Assembly: GCF_946480385.1 (NCBI RefSeq)
Contig: NZ_CAMLJP010000016.1
Span: forward strand, 1 to 64,000
Reading direction: 5' to 3'
DNA: 64,000 bases
Source: an uncultured Azospirillum sp.
GTDB lineage: Bacteria; Pseudomonadota; Alphaproteobacteria; Azospirillales; Azospirillaceae
The position numbers and the translations under genes are program-made. The notes beneath the pieces are model-generated. The model was given only the letters and a program-made list of their open reading frames with translations, was not told the DNA's origin and did not search any database. The first letter of the stretch is position 1; each line of letters begins with the position of its first letter. Of the stretch, positions 53,283 to 63,957 are shown piece after piece.

Positions 53283-53627
53283 TTACGCCGTCTCCGCCCG
53301 CAGCCAGTCCAGATAGTCGGGATTGCCCCGCCCCAGCGCCAGCTCGACGACGCAGGGGGTGTCGTAGCTGTGCAGGTCGCGCACGCGGGCGGTCAGCCGG
53401 TCGAACAGGGAGGAGCGCGTCTTGGCGATCAGCACCGCCTCGTCGGCCTGCTCCACCGTGCCGTTCCAGCGATAGACGGAGGTCATGCCGTCCAGCACAT
53501 TGGCGCAGGCGGCCAGCCGCTCCTCCACCAGGCTGCGGCCGATGCGCAGGGCCTCCTCCTTCGAACCGGCGGTGATGTAGGCGAAGACCAGACCGTCGTC
53601 ATGGGTTTCCGGGCGGGTTTCCGGCAT
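53283..53627 (-). CDS. cutA: Divalent-cation tolerance protein CutA
   Basis: 114 residues. LVFAYITAGSKEEALRIGRS, VEERLAACANVLDGMTSVYRW, and YDTPCVVELALGRGNPDYLDW are the family blocks; it is a small ferredoxin-like trimer. Role in copper tolerance is debated. ATG 53627. It lies upstream of moeA on the same strand, 140 nt away. Confidence 0.95.
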   Translation of the reverse strand: MPETRPETHDDGLVFAYITAGSKEEALRIGRSLVEERLAACANVLDGMTSVYRWNGTVEQADEAVLIAKTRSSLFDRLTARVRDLHSYDTPCVVELALGRGNPDYLDWLRAETA

Positions 53628-53756
53628 GGGGAAAGCCCCCTCCTTTTCGATGCACCAGTGCCGCGCTTTCGCGTAGGATGCCCGCACTTTGCCACAGCCC
53701 CCATGGGGGCCGGCAATCCCCTGTCCGATCCCGTATCCGCAAGAGCAGCCCGTCCC

Positions 53757-54074
53757 ATGGCAAAGTCCCGCCGTTCCTCGTCCCGCAGCGCCCCGTCCGA
53801 CGTTCAGGGGGCATGGCTGCGCCGCGGTCTGGACCAGCCGGGCGGCAAGCTGCCGCTGTTCGACGAGCGCGGCCAGCGGGTGAAGAAGGCGACGGTGGAG
53901 GCCTGCCTGAAGGCCGGCTGGGCGGAGCGCTGGTTCGACAACCCACTGAAGCCCGACTGGCTGGTCTGCCGCCTGACAGAGACCGGCCGCACTGCGCTCG
54001 GCGGGCATGGACACAGCGACGCCGCCCCGGTCGGCGAGGCGCAGGACGACGCGCGGCAAGGCGCGCTGATCTAA
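53757..54074 (+). CDS. Small basic orphan with winged-helix-like segment (105 aa)
   Basis: The N-terminus is Ser/Arg-rich (AKSRRSSSRSAP). The middle, KKATVEACLKAGWAERWFDN then WLVCRLTETGRTALGG, resembles a small winged helix with the recurrent L-T-x-x-G-R-x-A-L end of the wing. No family recognised. ATG 53757; the frame opens far upstream but only this part looks coding. Faces the histidine kinase gene (convergent). Confidence 0.6.
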   Translation: MAKSRRSSSRSAPSDVQGAWLRRGLDQPGGKLPLFDERGQRVKKATVEACLKAGWAERWFDNPLKPDWLVCRLTETGRTALGGHGHSDAAPVGEAQDDARQGALI

Positions 54075-54107
54075 GAAGGAAAGGCGCCGGTCGGCCGGCG
54101 ATGCGGT

Positions 54108-55319
54108 TTACTGCGCCGCTTCGGCCAAGCCGCTGCCGCGCTTGATCCGCAGTTGGCGGTCGACCTCGGCCTGGAGCTGGCGCGGGGTCACCGGCTTGTG
54201 CAGGACGGCGACGCCGTGGGCGGAGGCATCGGCCAGGGTGTCGGCGCCGGTCTCGCCGGTCAGGATCAGCGCGGGAACCTCTGCGCCATAACGTGCGCGC
54301 ACACGGCGGATCACCTCGGTGCCGACGCGGCCTTCGCGCAGGCGGTAATCGGCGATGACGATGTCGGGCACCCGGCCGAGCGACTCCAGCCGGTCCATCG
54401 CCCGGTCGGCGCTGTCGGCGACGACGACGCGGAAACCCCATTCGGTCAGCACCGTCTGCAAGCCCAGCAGCACCACCGCATCATCGTCGACCAACACCGC
54501 CAGCCGCGGCCGGTCGATGCCCGGCGGCCGTTCCGGACCACCCGGCCGCCCGACCAGGAAGCGGGCCGGGGCCAGCGGCACCAGGACGCGGAAGGCTGAT
54601 CCCTGCCCATGGACCGACCGGACCTCGACGGGATGGTCGAGCAATTGCGACAGCCGCCGCACGATGGCGAGCCCCAGCCCCAGCCCGCGCAGCCGGTCGC
54701 GCTCCGGATTGCTGACCTGATGGAACTCGTCGAAGATGCGGTCGAGATGTTCGGGCGGGATGCCGATGCCGGTGTCCTGCACCTCGATCGCCAGCCGGTC
54801 GCCGCCCGGCGCGGCGTCGATGCGGCAGCGGATGCGGATCGCGCCGGCCTCGGTATAGCGCAGGGCGTTGTCGACCAGATTGCGTAGCAGTTGCATCAGC
54901 AGGCCACGGTCGCTGCGCAGCACCGCCTCGCAGCTCTCCACCCGCCAGACCAGCCCCTTGGCGGTCGCCTGCTCGCCATAGGCGGCGTCGAGCGCATCGG
55001 TGATTTCGCTGATCTCGAAGGTGTCCAGCACCGGCGTCACCACGCCCGCTTCCAGCCGCGACACCTCCAGCAGCCCGTCGAGCAGGCCCTTCATGGTGTC
55101 CAGCCCCTGGTCGAGCCGGGACAGCAGATCGCGCCCGTTGTGGTCGCCGACATGGCGGGCGAGTGCGGCGGACAGGAAGAACAGGGCCTGGAGCGGCTGG
55201 CGGAGATCGTGGCTGGCGGCGGCGAGGAACTTCGATTTCGCGAGATTTGCGCGCTCGGCTTCCTCCCGCGCGGCATCGCGCTCCGCTTCCAGCGACTGAA
55301 GACGATGAATGAGACTCAT
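54108..55319 (-). CDS. Soluble hybrid histidine kinase with REC domain
   Basis: 403 residues. An N-terminal coiled coil (about 1-28), the HisKA H-box with His37 in ASHDLRQPLQAL, the N box LLRNLVDNALRY, G1/G2 boxes DTGIGIPPEH and GLGLGLAIV, and a C-terminal receiver with Asp324 (IVIADYRL) and the Lys at LHKP. There is no TM segment or PAS domain, so it must sense in the cytoplasm or via a partner. It probably passes phosphate on to a separate Hpt protein. ATG 55319. A CtrA-like site lies about 80-100 nt upstream. Confidence 0.93.
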   Translation of the reverse strand: MSLIHRLQSLEAERDAAREEAERANLAKSKFLAAASHDLRQPLQALFFLSAALARHVGDHNGRDLLSRLDQGLDTMKGLLDGLLEVSRLEAGVVTPVLDTFEISEITDALDAAYGEQATAKGLVWRVESCEAVLRSDRGLLMQLLRNLVDNALRYTEAGAIRIRCRIDAAPGGDRLAIEVQDTGIGIPPEHLDRIFDEFHQVSNPERDRLRGLGLGLAIVRRLSQLLDHPVEVRSVHGQGSAFRVLVPLAPARFLVGRPGGPERPPGIDRPRLAVLVDDDAVVLLGLQTVLTEWGFRVVVADSADRAMDRLESLGRVPDIVIADYRLREGRVGTEVIRRVRARYGAEVPALILTGETGADTLADASAHGVAVLHKPVTPRQLQAEVDRQLRIKRGSGLAEAAQ

Positions 55320-55401
55320 GCTTCGACCACGGCTCTCACGGAGGATGATGGGGTTCCCGAAGGCGCCCCGTTTCCATTTTCGAACAGAACCGGGGATAAT
55401 G

Positions 55402-55419
55402 TTAAACTGCATTAACCAT
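55402..55419 (+). promoter_or_regulatory. CtrA-like site upstream of the hybrid kinase
   Basis: TTAA-N6-TTAACCAT. The second half is a perfect CtrA half-site, but the canonical spacing is 7. About 80-100 nt before the kinase start on the opposite orientation. Confidence 0.3.
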
Positions 55420-55506
55420 AACCATGCTGCAGCGCGCAACCCCTCCCAGGCATATGTGCCGCATGGGCAGGGTCCATGAAGAAAAGGTTAATGGTGGTTC
55501 ATATGC

Positions 55507-55535
55507 GAAAGCCCCGGCATTTTTCCGGGGCTTTC
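55507..55535. terminator. 11-bp hairpin downstream of DUF1127 gene
   Basis: GAAAGCCCCGG-CATTTTT-CCGGGGCTTTC, perfect stem, 68 nt after the end of the leftward DUF1127 gene. Bidirectional shape. Confidence 0.7.
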
Positions 55536-55602
55536 CGCATTCGGGACTCGATAAGCGGTCCTGCGCCAAACGTCGTGGGCAAACCTTTCGAGAGGCCGGC
55601 CC

Positions 55603-55815
55603 TCAGAACCCCCGGCGGACCGCCATGTGGATCTCGCCGCGGGTCAGTCCGATGTCGGACAGTTCGGCATCGGACATATGGTTCAGCTCATCTTCCGCGC
55701 GGTGAAGTTCAATCCGTTCGCGGACCCAATGAACGACCCGTTGAAAGAGGGTGTTTTCTTTTGTTCCGGCCGCAAACAATTCACCGGACGAAGACTGCAT
55801 CGAAGAGTAGGCCAT
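55603..55815 (-). CDS. DUF1127 (YjiS-like) small protein
   Basis: 70 residues. The C-terminal DUF1127 core is ELHRAEDELNHMSDAELSDI then GLTRGEIHMAVRRG. DUF1127 proteins are small basic proteins in alphaproteobacteria, some acting in RNA turnover, phosphate or carbon metabolism. The ATG at 55815 has AGGAG spaced 6 nt. The gene stands alone with its own terminator. Confidence 0.88.
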   Translation of the reverse strand: MAYSSMQSSSGELFAAGTKENTLFQRVVHWVRERIELHRAEDELNHMSDAELSDIGLTRGEIHMAVRRGF

Positions 55816-55958
55816 GTTGATCTCCTGCGCTTGGTGCTGATTACATGAGCCAATTTTGCCTTTTGCACCCGCGAAATCAATGGCCGCCCCTCTGCGGCCC
55901 GGCGTCGGCAGACCTGCACGAATTCGATAGAACATTCGTAGGCAAATCAACGTGGGCA

Positions 55959-55991
55959 TAAAAAAACGCGCGGGGAGTCTCCCCCGCGCGT
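55959..55991 (-). terminator. Intrinsic terminator of glpX
   Basis: ACGCGCGGGG (55966-55975), AGTCTC loop and CCCCGCGCGT, with an A-run at 55960-55966 that becomes a U-tract for leftward transcripts. It lies just downstream of the glpX stop. Confidence 0.92.
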
Positions 55992-56023
55992 CTTTCAGAA
56001 CAACGGCTTAAGCGCCGATCCGC

Positions 56024-57025
56024 TTACTTCACGCTCGGCTTGCGCGACAGGTTGTGGTGCGCCTCGATGTAGCGAACCGTGCCCGACTTGGAGCGCATGA
56101 TGACCGAGTGGGTGTAGGCGCCGCCGGGGAAGCGGCGAACGCCCTTCAGCATGGCGCCGTCGGTGACGCCGGTGGCGGCGAACATGACGTTGCCGCGCGC
56201 CAGCTCGTGCAGGGTGTACTTCTTGTCGAGGTCGGTGACGCCCCACTTGGCGGCGCGGGCCTTCTCGTCGTCGTTGCGGAACAGCAGACGGCCCTGGAAC
56301 TGACCGCCGATGCAGCGCAGGGCGGCGGCAGCCAGCACGCCTTCCGGCGCGCCGCCGGAGCCGACATACATGTCGACGCCGGTGCCGGCCTGGCTGGTGG
56401 CGATGACGCCCGAGACGTCGCCGTCGTTGATCAGCATGATGCGGGCGCCGGCTTCACGGACGCGGGCGATCAGCTCGGCGTGGCGCGGACGGTTCAGGAT
56501 GCAGACCAGCAGTTCCTGCACCTCGGTGCCCTTGGCGGCGGCCAGAGCCTTCAGGTTGTTGGCCGGCGTCTCGTCCAGGTCGACGATGTTGTCCGGCAGG
56601 CCGGCGCCGACGGCGATCTTGTCCATGTAGACGTCGGGGGCGTTCAGGAAGCCGCCCTCCTCCGCCATGGCGATCACGGCCAGCGAGTTCGGGCCGCCGG
56701 TGGCGCAGATGGTGGTGCCTTCCAGCGGGTCGAGCGCGATGTCGACCTTCGGGCCGGAGCCGATGCCGGCACCGACCTTCTCGCCGATGTAGAGCATCGG
56801 GGCTTCGTCGCGCTCACCCTCGCCGATCACGACGGTGCCGTCGATGTAGAGCGTGTTGAGCGCCTGGCGCATGGCATCGACAGCGGCCTGGTCGGCCAGC
56901 TTCTCGTCGCCACGGCCCATCAGCAGAGAGGCCGACAGGGCGGCGGCCTCGGTCACGCGGACGGCCTCCAGCGCGAGGTTGCGGTCCATATGGGACAGAT
57001 CGACATGCGTAGACGGCGTAGACAT
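56024..57025 (-). CDS. glpX: Fructose-1,6-bisphosphatase class II (GlpX)
   Basis: 333 residues. DIALDPLEGTTICATGG is the metal-substrate loop of the Li-sensitive phosphatase superfamily. VVIGEGERDEAPMLYIGEKVG and the ending IEAHHNLSRK complete the family pattern. It hydrolyses fructose 1,6-bisphosphate in gluconeogenesis. ATG 57025. Located downstream of hom with 92 nt between, transcribed in the same direction. Confidence 0.97.
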   Translation of the reverse strand: MSTPSTHVDLSHMDRNLALEAVRVTEAAALSASLLMGRGDEKLADQAAVDAMRQALNTLYIDGTVVIGEGERDEAPMLYIGEKVGAGIGSGPKVDIALDPLEGTTICATGGPNSLAVIAMAEEGGFLNAPDVYMDKIAVGAGLPDNIVDLDETPANNLKALAAAKGTEVQELLVCILNRPRHAELIARVREAGARIMLINDGDVSGVIATSQAGTGVDMYVGSGGAPEGVLAAAALRCIGGQFQGRLLFRNDDEKARAAKWGVTDLDKKYTLHELARGNVMFAATGVTDGAMLKGVRRFPGGAYTHSVIMRSKSGTVRYIEAHHNLSRKPSVK

Positions 57026-57117
57026 CGTGTGCTCCCCCCGACTCTTCGGTCGTATCAGGCTGTATTGGTTATTGTGGGAAACGGGGCAGGTCAGGACTGT
57101 CCTGTTCGGGAAAGGGC

Positions 57118-58421
57118 TCAGAACTGTTCGATGCGGATCATCCGCGGCGGCTCCAGCACGTTGTCGCTGGCCGCGATGGTCGCAAGCGCGCGCTGCATGG
57201 CCGCCTCGTCGGTGTCATGGGTGGTCAGGACCACCGGAACGCCTTCGTCCGGCGAGCGGCCGCGCTGCAGGAACTGCTCCATGGAGACGTTCTGGTCGCG
57301 CATCGCCGCTGCGATATCCGCTATCACACCGGGGCGGTCCACGACCATCAGGCGGACGTAGTACGACCCGCGGCGCGATTCCATCGGCGACGGGGTTGCC
57401 GCGCCCAGCCGATCGGCCGGAACGCCGAAGGTGGGGGTAGACCGACCGCGGGCGATGTCGATCAGATCGGCGACCACCGCCGACGCGGTCGGGCCGGCAC
57501 CGGCGCCACGGCCGACGAACAGCACCCGGTCGGCGAAATCGGCCTGGGCCACCACGGCGTTGAACACGCCGTCCACCGACGCGATGGGCGCGTTCTTCGG
57601 CACCATGCAGGGATGCACGCGCTGCTCGACGCCCTTGTCGGTGCGCCGGGCGATGCCCAGCAGCTTGATGCGGAAGCCCAGCTGGTCGGCATAGTCGAAA
57701 TCGACCGCCGAGACCTGCCGGATGCCCTCGATGTAGACGGCCGGGAAATCGACCGGCGTGCCGAAGGCGACGGAGGCGAGGATCGCCAGCTTGTGGGCGG
57801 CATCGACGCCGTCGATGTCGAAGCTGGGATCGGCCTCGGCATAGCCCAGCGCCTGGGCATCGGCCAGCACATCGGCGAAGTCGCGGCCGGTGGTCCGCAT
57901 CTCCGTCAGGATGTAGTTGCAGGTGCCGTTGAGGATGCCGTGGATTTCCGACACGGAGTTGGCGGCCAGACCCTCGCGCAGCCCCTTGATGATCGGGATG
58001 CCGCCGGCCACCGCCGCCTCGAAGGCGACGGTCAGGCCGCGCGATTCGGCCTTTTGCGCGATCTCGGTGCCATGGACGGCGAGCAGCGCCTTGTTGGCGG
58101 TGACCACATGCTTGCCGGTCTCCAGCGCCGTGGCGACGGTGTCGCGCGCCGGGCCTTCCGACCCGCCGATCAGCTCCACCACCAGATCGGCGCCGGCCTG
58201 TGCCGCCATCGTGACGGGATCGTCGAACCACTGGACGCGCGACAGGTCGACGCCGCGGTCCTTGCCCTTGGAGCGCGCGCTGACCGCGACCACCTCGATC
58301 CGGCGGCCGCAGCGCTGTTCGATCAGCGAACCTTGCGTTTCCAGCAGCTTCAGGACGCCGGCACCGACCGTACCAAGGCCGGCGACGGCGATTTTCAGGG
58401 GGGCTTGCTGGGCGTTCGGCA

Positions 58422-58422
<1 letters not shown>
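57118..58422 (-). CDS. hom: Homoserine dehydrogenase
   Basis: 434 residues. The NAD(P)-binding start is IAVAGLGTVGAGVLKLLETQ. The catalytic domain has the family block GILNGTCNYILTEM and GYAEADPSFDIDGVDAAHKL. A C-terminal ACT domain (about 350-434) suggests feedback by threonine. It reduces aspartate semialdehyde to homoserine for threonine/methionine synthesis. The ATG overlaps the upstream alaC stop by 1 nt (TGATG). Confidence 0.97.
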
Positions 58423-59696
<1,274 letters not shown>

Positions 59697-59988
59697 GGAC
59701 GCTCCGGAAGACCGCTCCGGTCACGCCACGAACCCAAGAGACCTGCGGACCGGGACTGACGTTCTACCGCCCCGACGCGACGGAAGCGAGGCAAATTTCG
59801 TTTCCGAGCTTTTCAACCCGGCGCTTTGACCTCAATGAGCTTGGGAACTCAAGTAATAGAGTGACTTAACAATATCCCTACCAACGTCGCGGTTAAACCT
59901 AACTGTGTCTTAACTCATTAGCTTTCATACAGTTCGGAATCTGACGCCCCCACCGGGCTCCAAAGGTTCCGTTTGCTGGAGAGTTGAG

Positions 59989-62061
59989 ATGGTATCGCTG
60001 CTGAAGGCCGCCGACGGTCTGCTCGGGAACATGCGCTTCACGCGGAAGATGGCGCTTGCCCTGTCGGTCCCGATGGCGGGCGTGGTCGTTCTGTCGTCAC
60101 TGCTGGTGTGGGAACAGGTCGACGCCAGCCGCCGGGCGGCCGATCTCGCCTCCGTCACCCGCTTGTCGGTCGGCATGACCAGCCTTGTGCACGAACTGCA
60201 GAAGGAACGCGGCTCCTCCTCCATCTTCCTCAGCGGCAAGCGGGACGAGGACCGCCGGCGCCTGGACGGCGTGCGCACCGCGTCGGACGGCAAGCTGGCG
60301 GAACTGACCCGGCAGTTCGCCGACGCCCGCTTCCGCGATACACAGGTGGCACAGGCGATGACCGGCGCCCGCGACGCACTGTCGCAGCTGTCCGGCCTGC
60401 GTACCGGCGTCGACGGACTGTCGCAATCGTCGATGGAGGTGGTGAAAGGCTACACCGGCATGATCCGCAAGCTGCTGGACGCCGCCGGGCAGGCCCGCAT
60501 GATGTCCGACGACGCCGACCAACTGCGCGCCGCCGACGCCATGGTCTCCCTGTCGGAGGCGAAGGAACGGCTGGGCCAGCAGCGCGCCGTCGGCGGCGCC
60601 GCCTTCCGCAAGGACCGTTTCCCCGCCGATGCGCATGAACGCTTCGTCGAGCTGTCCGGCGAGTACAAGGCGCTGATGACCGGCCTGAAGGCGAAGCTGA
60701 CCGCGGAAGAAGCGAGCTTTTACGACCGGACCGTCTCGGGTCCGGCCATCGCCGAGGTGGAGCGGATGCGGCGCATCGGCGTTGCTTCGGCCTATGGCGC
60801 CGACAATCAGGGGGTCGATGCCGGCAAGTGGTTCGACGCCATCACCATCACCATCGACATGCTGCGCACCGTCGAGACCCATGTGGCCGACGACCTGATC
60901 GCACTCGCCAACCGCGACGCGCAAGAGTCGATGATGCGGCTGACCGGCGTGGCCGCCGGCCTTGCCACCCTTCTGGTGGTGATGACGGTCATCGCCTATC
61001 TGGTCGCCCGCAACATCACCCGGCCCATCGCCCGGCTGAACGGCGACATGAGGCGCCTGGAGGCCGGCGAACGCAACCTGTCCATCCATGGTGCCGAGCG
61101 TGCCGACGAACTGGGCGCCATGGCCCGCAGCCTGGACCAGTTCCGCCTCAGCCTAGCCGAGGCGGACCGGATCGCCGCCGAACAGCAACGGCACCAGGAG
61201 GACCGCCTGCGCGAGGCCGAGCGCCTGGAACGGCTGGTGGTGGAGTTCGACCGTCACATCGAACAGGTCGCGGAGAAGCTGGCGAGTGCAGCCGACGGCC
61301 TGCGCGGCAATGCCGAACAGATGAGCCAGATCGCGAGCGAGACCGAAAGCCATGCGCTGTCGGTTGCCCGCGCGTCGGAAGGCGCCTCCGACAACGTCCA
61401 GGCCGTCGCCGCCGCGACGGAGGAGTTGTCCGCGTCCATCGCCGAGATCGGCCGCCAGATGACGGGCTCGACCGAGATGGCGGAGCGGGCGGTCACCGAT
61501 GTCAAGCACACCGCCAACGTCATTTCCGACCTCAGCGGCGCCGCCCAGCAGGTGGGCGAGATCGTGCGGATGATCACCGACATCGCCAGCCAGACCAACC
61601 TGCTGGCGCTCAACGCCACCATCGAGGCCGCCCGCGCGGGCGAGGCCGGCAAGGGCTTCGCCGTGGTGGCGCAGGAGGTGAAGCAGCTCGCCAGCCAGAC
61701 GGCCAAGGCGACGGAGGACATCACCGCCAAGGTGGCTGAAATCCAGTCGGCCACGGGCCAGACCGTCACCGCGATCGGCGGCATCGGCACCATCGTAACC
61801 CGGATCGAGGAGAACATCTCCGCCGTCGCCGCCGCCGTGGAGGAGCAGAACGCCGCCACTGCGGAGATCGGCCGCAATGTCCGGCAGGCCGCCGACGGAA
61901 CCGGCCAGGTCTCTCACAACGCCACCCTGGTCGGCACCCAGGCCAGCCGCGCGGGTGCCATGGCGAAGGAGGTGCTCTGGATGGCCGATGCGCTGAAGCA
62001 GAACGCCGACGGTCTGCGTGGCGACGTGGCCGACTTCATCGGGAAGATCCGGGCGGCATAG
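59989..62061 (+). CDS. Methyl-accepting chemotaxis protein with NIT sensor
   Basis: 690 residues. TM1 at about 18-38 and TM2 at about 318-340 ([17 protein letters not shown]) enclose a periplasmic NIT domain, whose [24 protein letters not shown] start (residues 62-80) is typical of nitrate/nitrite sensing. HAMP, then the methylation helices and the hairpin tip [20 protein letters not shown] (~528-547) follow. There is no CheR pentapeptide at the C-terminus. Likely chemotaxis to nitrate or nitrite. ATG 59989, GGAGAG upstream. Confidence 0.93.
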   Translation: MVSLLKAADGLLGNMRFTRKMALALSVPMAGVVVLSSLLVWEQVDASRRAADLASVTRLSVGMTSLVHELQKERGSSSIFLSGKRDEDRRRLDGVRTASDGKLAELTRQFADARFRDTQVAQAMTGARDALSQLSGLRTGVDGLSQSSMEVVKGYTGMIRKLLDAAGQARMMSDDADQLRAADAMVSLSEAKERLGQQRAVGGAAFRKDRFPADAHERFVELSGEYKALMTGLKAKLTAEEASFYDRTVSGPAIAEVERMRRIGVASAYGADNQGVDAGKWFDAITITIDMLRTVETHVADDLIALANRDAQESMMRLTGVAAGLATLLVVMTVIAYLVARNITRPIARLNGDMRRLEAGERNLSIHGAERADELGAMARSLDQFRLSLAEADRIAAEQQRHQEDRLREAERLERLVVEFDRHIEQVAEKLASAADGLRGNAEQMSQIASETESHALSVARASEGASDNVQAVAAATEELSASIAEIGRQMTGSTEMAERAVTDVKHTANVISDLSGAAQQVGEIVRMITDIASQTNLLALNATIEAARAGEAGKGFAVVAQEVKQLASQTAKATEDITAKVAEIQSATGQTVTAIGGIGTIVTRIEENISAVAAAVEEQNAATAEIGRNVRQAADGTGQVSHNATLVGTQASRAGAMAKEVLWMADALKQNADGLRGDVADFIGKIRAA

Positions 62062-62111
62062 GGAGGATGGGGGTCTGGTCCAGCCAATATTCCGAACGGA
62101 ATTGGCCTCCC
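62061..62111. terminator. Hairpin between convergent MCP and REC-Hpt genes
   Basis: GGGAGG (62061-62066) pairs with CCTCCC (62106-62111); inside, GCCAAT (62083-62088) pairs with ATTGGC (62101-62106 minus overlap) around ATTCCGAACGGA. A layered stem covering the 50-nt gap. Moderate support. Confidence 0.4.
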
Positions 62112-63179
62112 TCACCCAACCCCGGTCGCCTTTGCGTATTTCCGCTTCGCCACCTCCAGCGACGCCAGCAACTGCTGCCCGGTCGCCCCGCCGTCGCCAC
62201 TGACGCGGCCGGTCATCACCGCCTTGATCGCGTCGACATGGGCCTTGAACAGCAGATGTTCGTTGGCGGTGACCGTGGTCAGGCCACTGCGGGTGGCCTC
62301 GTAGAGCGACTTGGCGATGTGGGTGATCAGGGGATAGCCGAAAATGCCACCCTGCCCGCGCATCTCGTGGGCGGAGCGGTTGACCTGGGCCAGCAGGCCG
62401 GGCACCGACTCCGGCTCGCGCGGCAGGCGGTCGACGCGGCGGCCCATCTCCTCCACCTCCGCGCCGATCCACACGGCATAGTCGCCGGCGCGGTTCAGGA
62501 TTTCCTCCTCCGCGGCGGCCAGCACCTCCGGCGGCAGGGTCGGCACCGGATCGCGCGGGGCGAGGCCGACCTTGGCGCCCAGCCGGTTGGGCAGGTCGAA
62601 ATAGATGACGGGGAAGCGGTCGATGCCGCGCGCCTTCGACGCGCTGTGCACCACCAGGATCTCCGACGGCGAGGTCATCCGGCAGTCCATGGCGACCGGC
62701 TTGTCGGCGCGGCGGCGGTCGGGACCGAAATAGCCCTTGGCCAGAACGAAGCGGCGCGGCCGGGCGATGGCGAACAACAGCCGGCTGGCGATGGTCTGGG
62801 CGGAGAACGGCTTGGCGATGAAGTCGGTGGCGCCGAGGTCCCGCGCCTGCTCAACATACTGGCGGTCGGCGGCACCCGACAGCATCAGCACCGGCAGGAA
62901 CTTGTCCGGGCTCTTGGGGCTGTAGCGGATCCAGCGCAGCAGCATCAGCCCGTTGACCTCGGGCATCACCAGATCGGACAGGATCAGGTCGACCGGGGCG
63001 GTCCCCGGCGGCAGCGCCGCGCGGCGCTCCTCCAGCCAGCGGATGGCGTCGGCGCCGCTCGCCACCCCCTCCACCCGGCCGATGCCGATGGCGCGCAGGG
63101 TGGCGGTCAGGACCGAGCGGATGAAGCCGCTGTCCTCCACCACCAGGACCGAGAGAAGATCGAGCTTCGGCTGGGTCAT
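62112..63179 (-). CDS. Response regulator with C-terminal Hpt-like domain
   Basis: 355 residues. The receiver (1-125) has SVLVVEDSGF acidic pair, phospho-Asp69 (DLILSDLVMPE), the Thr/Ser at MLSG and Lys in FIAKPF. Residues 130-240 are an unrecognised linker. A four-helix Hpt-like end has His271 in RSAHEMRGQGGIFGYP, resembling the phospho-histidine loop of Hpt domains. A REC-Hpt order suits a phosphorelay switch. ATG 63179 with AGAGGG; ATG 63206 is an alternative. Converges with the chemoreceptor gene. Confidence 0.85.
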   Translation of the reverse strand: MTQPKLDLLSVLVVEDSGFIRSVLTATLRAIGIGRVEGVASGADAIRWLEERRAALPPGTAPVDLILSDLVMPEVNGLMLLRWIRYSPKSPDKFLPVLMLSGAADRQYVEQARDLGATDFIAKPFSAQTIASRLLFAIARPRRFVLAKGYFGPDRRRADKPVAMDCRMTSPSEILVVHSASKARGIDRFPVIYFDLPNRLGAKVGLAPRDPVPTLPPEVLAAAEEEILNRAGDYAVWIGAEVEEMGRRVDRLPREPESVPGLLAQVNRSAHEMRGQGGIFGYPLITHIAKSLYEATRSGLTTVTANEHLLFKAHVDAIKAVMTGRVSGDGGATGQQLLASLEVAKRKYAKATGVG

Positions 63180-63348
63180 CGCCCTCTGCTTCGCCAACCG
63201 GGCCATATTGCCGCATTCACGTTCCACTTCTGGCACAACCGCGCCCGATTGGCGAGCGGCAAGCGGAACGGGAGACAAACCGGCCCGCCGCAGTTTACCC
63301 TCCCCCCGCCGTCAAGGCCCGGAAAACAAACAAGAGAGGAACCGCCCG

Positions 63349-63921
63349 ATGCCGCAACCCGATCACATCATGGCCCTGCCCCTGCTGGAGAAGCCGGACC
63401 TCGATCCCGACATGCTGGCCCTGTTCGACAAGTGCAACGAGAAGCTGGGCTTCGTGCCCAACGTGCTCCAGGCCTACAGCCTGCGGCCGAAGAAGCTGCG
63501 CAACTTCGCCATGCTCTACAACGAGCTGATGCTGGGCGAGAGCGGTCTCAGCAAGCTGGAGCGGGAGATGATCGCCGTCGTCGTCTCCTCCGCCAACCAT
63601 TGCTATTACTGCCTCGTCGCCCATGGGCAGGCGGTGCGCAAGCTGTCCGGCGATCCGGAACTGGGCGAGATGCTGGTCGCCAACTACCGCGTCGCCCCGC
63701 TGGAGCCGCGCCAGCGCGCCATGCTGGATTTCGCCTGGAAGCTGACCGAGAACCCGATGTCGGTCGGCGAGCCCGACCGCGAGGCGCTGCGCGCCGTCGG
63801 ATTCAGCGCGGAAGACATCTTCGACATTGCCGACACGGCTGCCTTCTACAACATGTCCAACCGTCTGGCGACCGCGGTGGACATGATCCCGAACCGCGAG
63901 TACCACAGCCAGGATCGTTAA
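63349..63921 (+). CDS. AhpD-like carboxymuconolactone decarboxylase-family protein
   Basis: 190 residues. The redox motif NHCYYCLVAHG has Cys85 and Cys88 with His92, the AhpD/peroxidase-related signature; it begins LPLLEKPDLDPDMLALFD and contains GFVPNVLQAYSLRPK. Such all-helical proteins protect against peroxides or donate electrons to peroxiredoxins. ATG 63349, GAGAGGA upstream. The partner is not in the window. Confidence 0.9.
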   Translation: MPQPDHIMALPLLEKPDLDPDMLALFDKCNEKLGFVPNVLQAYSLRPKKLRNFAMLYNELMLGESGLSKLEREMIAVVVSSANHCYYCLVAHGQAVRKLSGDPELGEMLVANYRVAPLEPRQRAMLDFAWKLTENPMSVGEPDREALRAVGFSAEDIFDIADTAAFYNMSNRLATAVDMIPNREYHSQDR

Positions 63922-63957
63922 GCATCGGCACCGTCGAAGCCACACAGGGTAGGAATC

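Noticed and set aside
59893..59913. Two TTAA words upstream of the chemoreceptor as a CtrA box
   Set aside because: They are 13 nt apart rather than 7.
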